From the NCBI GenBank assembly GCA_016873835.1, contig VGVY01000002.1, positions 1 to 64,000 of the forward strand: a stretch of DNA of 64,000 bases, written 5' to 3'. Origin of the DNA: Ignavibacteria bacterium (lineage in GTDB: Bacteria > Bacteroidota > Ignavibacteria > Ignavibacteriales > Melioribacteraceae). Made by a program: the position numbers and the translations under genes. The notes beneath the pieces were generated by a model, which saw nothing but the letters and a program-made list of their open reading frames with translations, did not search any database and was not told where the DNA came from. This document shows, in pieces, positions 46,468-55,565 of the stretch (the stretch's first letter is position 1; each line of letters opens with the position of its first letter).

Positions 46468-46980
46468 ATGCAAACTCTTATTCTTGGAATGGGAAACAAA
46501 CTTTTCGGTGACGATGGTGTAGGCATCGTAGTAGCTGAACGACTTCAAGAAATTCTTGTCGAAAATGACCAAATAAAAATTGAATCAACTAATTGGGGCG
46601 GATTTAGAATAATAGATCTGCTCACTGGATACAATTATGCAATTGTAATTGATTCAATTAATACCGGTATGAAACCTATTGGTTTTATTCATAAATGGGA
46701 CTATACAGATTTAATCAATTCTGTGAGAATGATTTCATTTCATGATGTCAATTTTGCAACTGCTGTTTCCCTTGCGAAAAAACTTAACATTTCGATGCCT
46801 GAAAAGATAATTGTTTATGGAATTGAGATTAATCTTACAAATCATTTCTCAGAAGGTTTATCAGAGATTATCAAACAATCAGCAACTCAATGTGTTGAGC
46901 TAGTCTTGAATGATCTGAATTTTCATGCTGATGAAAGCAGACTTTTATCAATTGAAAAATTTGAAGAGGAAATAAAATGA
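46468..46980 (+). CDS. Hydrogenase maturation protease, second copy
   Basis: A 170-residue peptidase of the HyaD/HycI family, first gene of the sigma-54 operon. Motifs: GMGNKLFGDDGVGIVVAERL (Asp replaces the first-site Glu, GDDG rather than GDEG), VIDSINTG and SFHDVNF. It should mature the group 3 large subunit at the far end of the operon. Overlaps the ferritin-like gene by 4 bp (ATGA). Confidence 0.9.
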   Translation: MQTLILGMGNKLFGDDGVGIVVAERLQEILVENDQIKIESTNWGGFRIIDLLTGYNYAIVIDSINTGMKPIGFIHKWDYTDLINSVRMISFHDVNFATAVSLAKKLNISMPEKIIVYGIEINLTNHFSEGLSEIIKQSATQCVELVLNDLNFHADESRLLSIEKFEEEIK

Positions 46981-47486
46981 TAGCAGAAGATTTAACTGCA
47001 TTAGAAGCACTTGGAATTGCTATTAGAAGCGAGATGGATGCTCAAGATGTTTATAAAGATTTAGCTGAACTTTGTGAAAACGAAGAATTGAAAGGACGCT
47101 TTTTGAACATGTATCAAGAAGAAAGACGCCATCAAGTTCTTCTTGAAAATATGTATAGAGAGATGTTTCCTAATGTCGATATTAAACTTCCTCCAAGTCA
47201 GCTTCCAAAGGAAGTGAATAATAAATCGGCAAGAAAAAAACTTGGAATCAAAGATGTGTTGAAACATGCAATTGATGAAGAAAAAAAAGCACGTGAATTT
47301 TATCTCGATTGTGTAAGCTCTGTAAAAGATTTATCTGGTCAAAGAATGTTTAGATTTCTTGCTGACATGGAATTTTCACATCAAATGATTCTAAATGCAG
47401 AATTAGAGATGATTGAAAAATATCCGCTCTATTTTGAAAATCCTAAGGGCTGGGAAGTTGAATCCCGATTAAGAGCTGGAAGATAA
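46977..47486 (+). CDS. Ferritin-like diiron protein (rubrerythrin family)
   Basis: A 169-residue four-helix protein. Two ExxH-type helices supply diiron ligands: AIRSEMDAQDVYKDL with QEERRHQVLL, and AIDEEKKAREFY with MEFSHQMIL. No rubredoxin domain is attached. Rubrerythrin-type proteins reduce peroxide or handle iron. Placement inside a hydrogenase operon suggests oxygen or peroxide protection of Fe-S and [NiFe] enzymes. Overlaps the protease gene. Confidence 0.85.
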   Translation: MIAEDLTALEALGIAIRSEMDAQDVYKDLAELCENEELKGRFLNMYQEERRHQVLLENMYREMFPNVDIKLPPSQLPKEVNNKSARKKLGIKDVLKHAIDEEKKAREFYLDCVSSVKDLSGQRMFRFLADMEFSHQMILNAELEMIEKYPLYFENPKGWEVESRLRAGR

Positions 47487-47530
47487 GGAAGAGAATAGTT
47501 TTATTAATTTGAAATATTCGAAGGGCTGTT

Positions 47531-48187
47531 ATGAAAATACAAGAAATTAATATTCCTGGGAAACTTACTAGAAAGGAATCTGTACTGCGCCATTCATTTT
47601 TAGAACAAGTTGATACTATCCCTGGAGGCGAAAAAATAAAATCATGTATTCAATGCGGAACTTGTTCGGGATCGTGTCCGCTTTCTTATGCAATGGATGT
47701 AATGCCGCGAGAATTAATTGCACTTTTTAGAGCCGGTGATATTGAATCAATTTTAAGAAGCAGAACTATTTGGATTTGTGCTTCTTGTTATACTTGCCAA
47801 ACACGCTGTCCGTCGTCAATTAAAGTTACAGATATAATTTATGCACTTAAAAGAATTGCAATGGAAAGGCGAATCTATGCGAAAAAATTCCCAGTTCATT
47901 CACTTTCAGATTCATTCATAAAGAGTATCTACCGTTTTGGAAGATTAAACGAACCAAGATTAATGATTCTTTATTTCATGAGAACTGGAATTTTAAAAGC
48001 ATTTTCTTTTATTCCGCTTGGATTAAAAATGATGAGGAAAGGAAGACTTGAACTCAGAGTTTCAAAAGTGAAGGGAATAGATGGTTTAAGAAAAATAATG
48101 AAGAAAGCAGAAAAACTTGATATTCCATTTGAAAAAGAAAAATTACCATTTATGCCGGAAGCAGTTGGGTATAAATCTGTTAGTTAA
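47531..48187 (+). CDS. hdrC: Heterodisulfide reductase subunit C-like iron-sulfur protein
   Basis: A 218-residue protein with two [4Fe-4S] motifs: CIQCGTCSGSCPLSYAMD and CASCYTCQTRCPSSIKV. It bridges HdrA and HdrB electron flow. The C-terminal 100 residues are basic with no membrane segment, so the complex is cytoplasmic. It is followed by hdrB at 18 bp. Confidence 0.92.
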   Translation: MKIQEINIPGKLTRKESVLRHSFLEQVDTIPGGEKIKSCIQCGTCSGSCPLSYAMDVMPRELIALFRAGDIESILRSRTIWICASCYTCQTRCPSSIKVTDIIYALKRIAMERRIYAKKFPVHSLSDSFIKSIYRFGRLNEPRLMILYFMRTGILKAFSFIPLGLKMMRKGRLELRVSKVKGIDGLRKIMKKAEKLDIPFEKEKLPFMPEAVGYKSVS

Positions 48188-48205
48188 AAATATTAAAGGT
48201 AAATT

Positions 48206-49111
48206 ATGAATTATAATTATTATCCCGGATGCAGTCTTCAATCTGCTCATAAAGGGTATGACAAATCTTGCAGAGCAGTGTTCAATTCTCTTGGATGTGA
48301 TCTGATTGAGATTGAAGATTGGAATTGCTGCGGTGCTACAATTTATATGTCCATAAATGAAGTTACAGCATTAGCTGTTGCTTCAAGGAATTTAGCACTT
48401 GCAGAAAAAACCAAAAGAGATTTAGTAACACCGTGCAGTTCTTGTTTTACAATTCTTAATAAAGCCAATCGATTTATTCAAAATAGTATTGAAGTCCGTG
48501 ATAAAGTTAATTCTTGTCTTGCAGAAGGCGGACTAAATTATAATGGCACTGTTAGAGTACGTCATCCCCTGGATGTTTTGATAAATGATGTTGGCATTGA
48601 AATAATAAGGCTCCAAATAAAGATACCATTGGAAGAATTAAAAATTGCTAATTATTACGGATGCCAAATTGTGAGACCAGAAAAAGGTTTTGACGATAGA
48701 GAGGATCCAACAACTATGGAAAATCTTTTTGAAGCTGCTGGTGCAAGTAATGTTTATTTCCCTTATAAGTTACGATGCTGTGGCGGAATGTTGATGACAA
48801 CTTTTGAAGAGGCTGCTTTAAAACTTTCAAAAGAAATTCTTGAATGTGCAATTGAGAATGGAGCGGATTGCATTGTTACAACATGTCCGTTGTGCCAAAT
48901 GAATCTCGAAGCATACCAAAATGAAATTCATAATAAATATAAAACTAAAGTTGGAATTCCAATTCTGTTCTTTACACAAGTTCTTGGTGCAGCGCTTGGG
49001 TTGAGTAATGAAGAACTTGGCATCGATTCAAACTTTTATCGTTGTAAAAAATTAGTCGAAATAAAAAATAAAAAATCTTATACAGCACAAACAGTTCATT
49101 CAGTTATTTAA
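48206..49111 (+). CDS. hdrB: Heterodisulfide reductase subunit B-like CCG-domain protein
   Basis: A 301-residue protein with two CCG cysteine-rich domains. First: YYPGCSLQSAHKGY, WNCCGATIYMS, CSSC. Second: YYGCQIVRP, LRCCGGMLMTT, TCPLC. In methanogens these bind the non-cubane clusters that reduce the heterodisulfide. The organism is not expected to use CoM-S-S-CoB, so another disulfide or acceptor is likely; this is inference. Confidence 0.92.
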   Translation: MNYNYYPGCSLQSAHKGYDKSCRAVFNSLGCDLIEIEDWNCCGATIYMSINEVTALAVASRNLALAEKTKRDLVTPCSSCFTILNKANRFIQNSIEVRDKVNSCLAEGGLNYNGTVRVRHPLDVLINDVGIEIIRLQIKIPLEELKIANYYGCQIVRPEKGFDDREDPTTMENLFEAAGASNVYFPYKLRCCGGMLMTTFEEAALKLSKEILECAIENGADCIVTTCPLCQMNLEAYQNEIHNKYKTKVGIPILFFTQVLGAALGLSNEELGIDSNFYRCKKLVEIKNKKSYTAQTVHSVI

Positions 49112-49137
49112 TAGATAGAATTTCTATTGGAGTTAAA

Positions 49138-52100
49138 ATGACAAACAATGTAAAAATAGGTGTTTATATCTGTCATTGTGGTGTTAACATTTCTCAAACT
49201 GTACGAGTTGATGAAGTTGCCAATTTGCTAAGCGGAAAACAAAATGTTAAGGTTTCTAAATCTTACAAGTTTATGTGTTCAGATCCAGGTCAGCAGATTG
49301 TTGAAACCGATATTAAAGAACATGGATTGAATAGAGTAGTTGTTGCTGCATGTTCTCCTTTAATGCATGAGCTAACATTCCGCAATGCATGCGAACGAGC
49401 CGGATTAAATCGCTATCTTTTTCAAATGGCAAATATTAGAGAGCATTGTGCTTGGGTGCATGACGATATTGATAAAGCAACAATAAAAGCGACAGCACTT
49501 GTTAATGCTGCGGTTAAAAGAGTAACACATCAAGAACCGCTCACCCCGATGAAATCTAAAATTAATCCAAATACACTTATTATCGGTGCTGGAATTGCTG
49601 GAATTCAAGCAGCTCTAGAAATTGCTGAATCTGGAAACAAAGTTTATCTCGTTGAAAAAGAATCAACAATTGGCGGACAGATGGCAAAGTTTGATAAAAC
49701 TTTTCCAACACTCGATTGCTCTGCATGTATTTTAACTCCCAAAATGGTTTCTGTTAGTCACCGCAAACAAATTGAGTTATTAACATTATCCGATGTTGAA
49801 GATGTAAGCGGTTATATTGGAAATTTTAAAGTAAAAGTCCGTAATAAAGCAAGGTATGTTACAGATAAATGCACTTCATGCGGAGAATGCACAAAACATT
49901 GTCCGGTTCATGTTCCAAATTGGTTTGATGAATTCACCCAGAATCGAACTGCAATTCATAAAGCGTTTCCCCAAGCTGTTCCTAATACATATATAATAGA
50001 TAGACAACAAAGACCGCCATGTATTGAAGCTTGCCCTATAAGGCAAGAAGCGGCCGGATATGTTGCATTAATTCGGGAAAAAAGATTTCACGAAGCAGCT
50101 CAGCTTATTCATAAAAGAAATCCTCTTGCAGTTGTTTGCGGAAGGGTTTGTTACCATCCTTGCGAAAGTGAATGTAATCGAGGTCATGTTGATAAACCAT
50201 TAGCAATTCAGCAATTGAAAAGATTTGCAATCGATTGGGAAATGAATAATAATGGAAAGTTTGAATCCCCCGTAATTGATAAGCATCGTCCGGAAAAAGT
50301 TGCTGTTATTGGTTCTGGTCCATCTGGATTAACATGCGCACATGATTTATCTCTCAAAGGTTTTAAAGTAACAGTATATGAACAGCATTCAATTCCAGGT
50401 GGTATGCTTGCAATTGGAATTCCAGAATACAGATTACCAAAAAAACTTCTTGCAATGGAAATCAATTATTTCCGAGGAATGGGAATTCAATTTAAAACAA
50501 ACATGAAACTTGGAAGCGATTTTACTATTGATGATTTATATAAAGAAGGATTTAAAGTTGTTTACATTGCTATTGGTGCTCATGATAGTATAAAACTTGA
50601 AATTCCTAATGAACATGTAATAGGAATTTATTCTGGCGTTGAGTTTTTACGAAAAGTCAATATTGGTATTCTCATGGATCTAGGAAAACATGTCGCAGTA
50701 ATTGGCGGCGGGAACACAGCAATTGATGCAGCAAGAACCGCACTTAGACTTGGTGCTAAAAAAGTCACAATTCTTTATAGAAGAACAAAATTAGAAATGC
50801 CAGCTTCTCCGGAAGAGATTGAAGATGCAGAAGCTGAAGGAATTCATATTTCCTATTTAACTGCACCTACCGAAGTAATAAGTGAAAATGAAAGCTTGAG
50901 AGGTCTTAAATGTATTCGTATGACACTTGGTGAACCAGATTCTTCTGGAAGAAGACGTCCGATTCCAATTCCAAATAGTGAACATGAATTAGAATTTGAT
51001 TCTGTAATTGTTGCAGTTAGCCAGTCGCCTAATCTTATTGGTTTGAATGGAAAATCAAAACATAAATTCACTATTACTAAATGGAACACTCTGCATGTTA
51101 ATCCAGAAACACTTCAAACAAGCGAACCATCAATATTTGCTGGTGGTGATGTTGTTCTAGGACCATCAACCATAATCGCATCAATGGGTCAAGGAAGGCG
51201 GGCCGCCGAATCAATTGAAAAATATTTGAACAAAGAACCACTAGATAATTTTACTACTCATATGGTTCGTCCGGAAGTTTTACGCGGTGAATCTTTTAGA
51301 CCTCATAGTTATGCAAAAACTTATAAAGAAACAGAGAAGACTGAACGAGAAGCAGTTGGTAAATTAAATCCTTTAGCAAGAAAATATAATTTCGAAGAAG
51401 TTGAACTTGGTTTTACAGAGGAACAAGCAGTTAAAGAAGCATCGCGCTGTTTGAATTGCGGTGTCTGCGTTGAATGCCACGAATGTCAAAGAGTTTGTGA
51501 GCCTGGAGCCGTCAATTACGAAATGGAAGACAAAATAAAAGAGTTTGATGTTGGTCAAATAATAGTTGCTACTGGCTATGATGTTTTCGATGCGTCCAAA
51601 CTTATTCCATATGGTTATGGAAAACTTAAAAATATTTTAAGCTCGCTCGAGTTTGAAAGAATGTTATCATCAACCGGACCAACCGGTGGAAGAGTTCTTC
51701 TTGAAAACGGTAAGGAGCCAAGAGCAGTTGGGATAATTCATTGTGTCGGTTCGCGTGATTCTAATTTTAATAAATATTGTTCGAGAGTATGCTGCATGTA
51801 TGCAATGAAATTCTCTCATTTGGTTAAAGACAGAACAAGTGCAGAAGTTTATCAATTCTATATCGATATGCGTGCATACGGAAAAGGCTATGAAGAATTT
51901 TATTCAAGAATTCTTGCTGAAGGGGTGAACGTAATTAGAGGAAAAGTTGCAGAGATAGTCGAACAAAAAGCAAATGATGGAGATAAATTCTTAGCTATTA
52001 AATGCGAAGACACATTGATCGGCAAGTTTAGAGAAATTCCAGTTGATATGGTAATACTTTGCAATGCACTTCAGCCAAGCAAAACAACAGAAAAAGTTGC

Positions 52101-52539
52101 GAAGATTTTAAGTCTTTCAAGAAGTCCTGATGGATTCCTATTAGAACGTCATCCAAAACTTGATCCGTTCTCAACTGTCAGCGATGGTATTTATCTTGCG
52201 GGATGCGCACAAGGTCCAAAAGATATTCCAGATACTGTTTCTCAAGCAAGTGCTGCTGCTGCACGTGCATTGGCAATAATATCAAAAGGCGAGGTTGATA
52301 TTGATCCTATAAGAGCTGAAATAAATGAAAATTATTGTGCCGGCTGCAGAATGTGTAATAATTTATGTCCGTACAGCGCAATTGAATTTCTTGAGGATAA
52401 AAAAGTTTCAGTTGTTAATGATGCACTTTGCAAAGGATGCGGAACTTGTGTTGCTGCTTGTCCGGCTGGTGCAATAACAGGTAAAGGATTTTCTGATGAA
52501 CAAATCTATGCAGAGCTTGAAGGAATTTTAGAAGTGTAA
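49138..52539 (+). CDS. hdrA: HdrA-type flavoprotein with inserted GltD/NfnB-like NADP-binding module
   Basis: 1133 residues; canonical HdrA is about 650. Order: HdrA N-domain (VYICHCGVNI), FAD Rossmann (IIGAGIAGIQAAL, residue 146), TLDCSACILTPKM, a ferredoxin motif (CTSCGECTKHC, about 244). Then the insert, about 290-740: CIEACPIRQEAAGY, CGRVCYHPCESECNR, FAD GSGPSGLTCAHDL (about 388), NAD(P) GGGNTAIDAAR (about 517) with YRRTKLEMPA, and AGGDVVLGPSTI, all GltD/NfnB-like. HdrA sequence resumes with CLNCGVCVECHEC and CVGSRDSN, and ends in two clusters (CAGCRMCNNLC, CKGCGTCVAAC). The paired Arg after strand B2 suggests NADP(H). Expected to bifurcate hydrogen electrons with MvhADG. Confidence 0.93.
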   Translation: MTNNVKIGVYICHCGVNISQTVRVDEVANLLSGKQNVKVSKSYKFMCSDPGQQIVETDIKEHGLNRVVVAACSPLMHELTFRNACERAGLNRYLFQMANIREHCAWVHDDIDKATIKATALVNAAVKRVTHQEPLTPMKSKINPNTLIIGAGIAGIQAALEIAESGNKVYLVEKESTIGGQMAKFDKTFPTLDCSACILTPKMVSVSHRKQIELLTLSDVEDVSGYIGNFKVKVRNKARYVTDKCTSCGECTKHCPVHVPNWFDEFTQNRTAIHKAFPQAVPNTYIIDRQQRPPCIEACPIRQEAAGYVALIREKRFHEAAQLIHKRNPLAVVCGRVCYHPCESECNRGHVDKPLAIQQLKRFAIDWEMNNNGKFESPVIDKHRPEKVAVIGSGPSGLTCAHDLSLKGFKVTVYEQHSIPGGMLAIGIPEYRLPKKLLAMEINYFRGMGIQFKTNMKLGSDFTIDDLYKEGFKVVYIAIGAHDSIKLEIPNEHVIGIYSGVEFLRKVNIGILMDLGKHVAVIGGGNTAIDAARTALRLGAKKVTILYRRTKLEMPASPEEIEDAEAEGIHISYLTAPTEVISENESLRGLKCIRMTLGEPDSSGRRRPIPIPNSEHELEFDSVIVAVSQSPNLIGLNGKSKHKFTITKWNTLHVNPETLQTSEPSIFAGGDVVLGPSTIIASMGQGRRAAESIEKYLNKEPLDNFTTHMVRPEVLRGESFRPHSYAKTYKETEKTEREAVGKLNPLARKYNFEEVELGFTEEQAVKEASRCLNCGVCVECHECQRVCEPGAVNYEMEDKIKEFDVGQIIVATGYDVFDASKLIPYGYGKLKNILSSLEFERMLSSTGPTGGRVLLENGKEPRAVGIIHCVGSRDSNFNKYCSRVCCMYAMKFSHLVKDRTSAEVYQFYIDMRAYGKGYEEFYSRILAEGVNVIRGKVAEIVEQKANDGDKFLAIKCEDTLIGKFREIPVDMVILCNALQPSKTTEKVAKILSLSRSPDGFLLERHPKLDPFSTVSDGIYLAGCAQGPKDIPDTVSQASAAAARALAIISKGEVDIDPIRAEINENYCAGCRMCNNLCPYSAIEFLEDKKVSVVNDALCKGCGTCVAACPAGAITGKGFSDEQIYAELEGILEV

Positions 52540-52557
52540 AATTATTTTGAGATAAAA

Positions 52558-53013
52558 ATGGAAACCAAACAAACATTAAAAAAAGAGATTAATCTTAAAG
52601 ATGGCGTATTTGAACCAAAGATAGTTGGATTTTTGTGCAATTGGTGTTCATACTCCGGAGCTGATTTAGCTGGTGTTTCAAGGATAAAATCGGCGCCAAA
52701 TGTTAGAATAATTCGGACAATGTGTTCGGGCAGAGTTGATCCATCATTTATAATAAAAGCATTTGAGCTTGGCGCAGATGGTGTTTTGATTGCCGGATGC
52801 CACTTTGGAGATTGTCATTATCTTGAAGGAAATTTTAAAACTATGCGCCGAATAGAAATGATGAAACTTGTACTAAAGCAATTTGGAATTGATGCAAGAA
52901 GATTACGACTTGAATGGATCTCTGCATCTGAAGCAGAAAAATTTTCTAAAGTAACTTTTGAATTTACTGAACAAATAAAAACTCTTGGTCCACTTAGATT
53001 AATAAAGAATTAA
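52558..53013 (+). CDS. mvhD: MvhD-type [2Fe-2S] electron-transfer subunit
   Basis: A 151-residue protein that links the hydrogenase to HdrA. Cys ligands: FLCNWCSYSGADLAG, RTMCSGRVDP, AGCHFGDCHYLEGN. Length and motif order match MvhD/FrhD-like subunits. It lies between hdrA and mvhG, 18 bp after hdrA. Confidence 0.94.
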   Translation: METKQTLKKEINLKDGVFEPKIVGFLCNWCSYSGADLAGVSRIKSAPNVRIIRTMCSGRVDPSFIIKAFELGADGVLIAGCHFGDCHYLEGNFKTMRRIEMMKLVLKQFGIDARRLRLEWISASEAEKFSKVTFEFTEQIKTLGPLRLIKN

Positions 53014-53029
53014 ATGCCGGAGTAATAAA

Positions 53030-54016
53030 ATGGGCAAACCAAAATTAGCACTTTATTGGGCAGCAAGCTGCGGCGGCTGTGAAATTACTGTTGTTGATAT
53101 TGAAGAAAAGATACTTGATGTTGCAGATTTTTTTGACATTGTATTCTGGCCTTGCATTATGGATTTTAAATATGAAGATGTTGAAGCAATGGAAGATGGA
53201 GAAATTGACATTACACTTTTCAATGGTGCAATCCGAACTTCAGAAAATGAACATCTTGCTAAATTGCTTAGAAAAAAATCGAAATTATTAATTGCATTTG
53301 GTTCTTGTGCTCACGATGGCTGTATTCCCGGTCTTGCAAATTTTTATGATAAGCAAAGTATCTTCGATTACGTATATAAAGAGTCTCCTTCGGTTGAGGA
53401 GAGTTCTCAAGGAGTTTTTCCACAGACATCAACTAAAATGCCTGAAGGCGAAATAACTATTCCGGAATTTTGGAATACTGTTAAAACTCTCGATCAAACT
53501 GTTGATGTTGATTATTACATTCCCGGGTGTCCACCGCAATCTTTTCAAGTAGCTGCAGTAATACTCGCAGTTATTGATATTTTGAAAACTGGTAAACCAC
53601 TTCCTGACAAGGGTGCTATACTTGGTGCCGATAATAAAACTTGTTGTGATGAGTGCCCACGTGAAAGAAAAGAAAAAAAGATTAAAGAATTTTTCAGACC
53701 ACATGAAATAATTCCCAAAGAAGATGAATGTCTTCTTGATCAAGGAATACTTTGCATAGGTCCGGCAACCAGAAGCGGTTGCGGTGCGCTTTGTGTTCAG
53801 GCTAATGTTCCGTGCAGAGGTTGTTATGGTGTTCCTCCAAATGTAAAGGATCAAGGTGCAAAAATGATTTCCGCATTAAGTTCTGTTATCGATGCAACTT
53901 CGCCGGAGGAAGTTTCGAGAATAATAAATAAAATTGCTGATCCGCTCGGAACATTTTATAGATTCTCACTTGCAAGTTCAACATTTAAACGAGTTCAGTT
54001 TTCGGATAAGACATAA
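53030..54016 (+). CDS. mvhG: Group 3 [NiFe] hydrogenase small subunit (MvhG-like)
   Basis: A 328-residue small subunit without a Tat signal, so cytoplasmic. Proximal cluster motif WAASCGGCEITVVD, then FGSCAHDGCIPGL and YIPGCPPQSFQV. The C-terminal half binds further clusters (CCDECPRERK, CIGPATRSGCGALC, CRGCYGVP). Matches MvhG and bacterial group 3c proteins. Confidence 0.94.
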   Translation: MGKPKLALYWAASCGGCEITVVDIEEKILDVADFFDIVFWPCIMDFKYEDVEAMEDGEIDITLFNGAIRTSENEHLAKLLRKKSKLLIAFGSCAHDGCIPGLANFYDKQSIFDYVYKESPSVEESSQGVFPQTSTKMPEGEITIPEFWNTVKTLDQTVDVDYYIPGCPPQSFQVAAVILAVIDILKTGKPLPDKGAILGADNKTCCDECPRERKEKKIKEFFRPHEIIPKEDECLLDQGILCIGPATRSGCGALCVQANVPCRGCYGVPPNVKDQGAKMISALSSVIDATSPEEVSRIINKIADPLGTFYRFSLASSTFKRVQFSDKT

Positions 54017-54046
54017 ATACATTTTCAATTATAATGGAACTTAACA

Positions 54047-55525
54047 ATGAAGCATATAAAAATTGACCCTATTACCCGCTTAGAAGGACACGGCAAGATT
54101 GATATATTTTTAAATGACGAAGGTGATGTTGAAAATTGCTACTTCGTTATACCTGAATTGAGAGGGTTTGAGAAGTTTGCGCAAGGTAGACCAGTTGAGG
54201 AGATGCCAAGAATAACAACAAGAATTTGCGGTGTTTGTCCGGAAGCACATCACATGGCATCTGCAAAAGCTTGCGATGCAGTTTATCATGTTAATATTCC
54301 TTCAGCAGCAAAAAAATTAAGGGAACTCCTTTATACAATTTTTTACACCGCAGATCATACAGTTCATTTTTATGCTTTAGGCGGACCTGATTTTGTTGTT
54401 GGACCTGATGCACCAAAGGCTGAAAGAAATATTCTTGGATTGATCAACAAAGTTGGTTTAGAGGCCGGTAAAAAAGTTATTAAGTTGAGATCGCTTGCAC
54501 AAAATATGATTCAAACTTTGGGAGGAAAAAAAATTCATCAAGTAACTTCACTTCCTGGTGGTGTTTCAAGAGGAATATCGGAAGAAGAGAGAGTTGCCTT
54601 TGCAAAAGATCTTGAGTACTTCGTAGAGTTTGGTAAGTTCACATTCCAAGTATTCAATGATATAGTTTTGAAAAATTCTGGTTACGTAGATTTGATTTTA
54701 TCTGACACGTTTACTCAAAAAACATATTATATGGGGACGGTCGATGAAAATAATAAAACAAATTTTTATGATGGAAAAGTAAGAGTTGTTGATCCCGAGG
54801 GAAATGAGCATTGTAAATATGAGCCAAAAGATTATCTAAATTTTATTTCTGAGCACACAGAAAAATGGAATTATCTAAAATATCCATATCTTAAAAAAAT
54901 TGGCTGGAAAGGATTTGTTGATGGAATTGAGAGCGGAGTTTATCAAGCCACACCGCTGTCAAGAGTAAATGCCTCGGATGGAATGGCAACTCCATTAGCA
55001 CAAGAAGAATATGAAAAATTTTATGAAACATTTACTGGAGATCGTTCCGGTAAAAAGCCAGTTCATCATACACTTGCCACACACTGGGCAAGAGTAATTG
55101 AATTAATGTATGCTGCGGAAAGAGCAAATGAATTAATAAACGATCCCGAAATAACTTCTAAAGATATTCGTACTATACCAACCGAAATTCCAACAGAAGG
55201 AGTTGGAATTGTTGAAGCCCCTCGCGGAACTTTAACTCATCATTATATTACAGACGAAAAAGGAATTGTAAAAAAAGCAAACCTAATAGTTGGAACAACA
55301 AATAATCATGCGCCAATTTCAATGTCTATTAAGAAAGCTGCACAAGGTTTAATAAAAAGGGGGACAGAAGTAACAGATGCAACCCTCAATATGATTGAAA
55401 TGGCATTCCGTGCATACGACCCATGTTTTGGATGTGCAACACATACTTTGCCAGGTCAAATGCCATTACAAATAAAAATTTATAACAAGGAAGGATTACT
55501 ACTTTCCGAGAATTCAAGGTTCTAA
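54047..55525 (+). CDS. mvhA: Group 3 [NiFe] hydrogenase large subunit (MvhA-like)
   Basis: A 492-residue catalytic subunit. It begins IDPITRLEGHGKI. Nickel ligands: TRICGVCPEAHHMAS and DPCFGCATH; cleavage after that His would release a 21-residue tail beginning TLPGQMP. The partner protease is probably the one at 46468. Last gene of the sigma-54 operon, convergent with the 55566 gene. Confidence 0.95.
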   Translation: MKHIKIDPITRLEGHGKIDIFLNDEGDVENCYFVIPELRGFEKFAQGRPVEEMPRITTRICGVCPEAHHMASAKACDAVYHVNIPSAAKKLRELLYTIFYTADHTVHFYALGGPDFVVGPDAPKAERNILGLINKVGLEAGKKVIKLRSLAQNMIQTLGGKKIHQVTSLPGGVSRGISEEERVAFAKDLEYFVEFGKFTFQVFNDIVLKNSGYVDLILSDTFTQKTYYMGTVDENNKTNFYDGKVRVVDPEGNEHCKYEPKDYLNFISEHTEKWNYLKYPYLKKIGWKGFVDGIESGVYQATPLSRVNASDGMATPLAQEEYEKFYETFTGDRSGKKPVHHTLATHWARVIELMYAAERANELINDPEITSKDIRTIPTEIPTEGVGIVEAPRGTLTHHYITDEKGIVKKANLIVGTTNNHAPISMSIKKAAQGLIKRGTEVTDATLNMIEMAFRAYDPCFGCATHTLPGQMPLQIKIYNKEGLLLSENSRF

Positions 55526-55565
55526 AACATGGTTAGTAATTCGGGTCAGTTTTTACCAAAGTTTA

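Noticed and set aside
53429-53854. A 141-codon minus-strand frame within mvhG
   Set aside because: mvhG is complete on the plus strand with all cluster motifs; the antisense product shows no domain.
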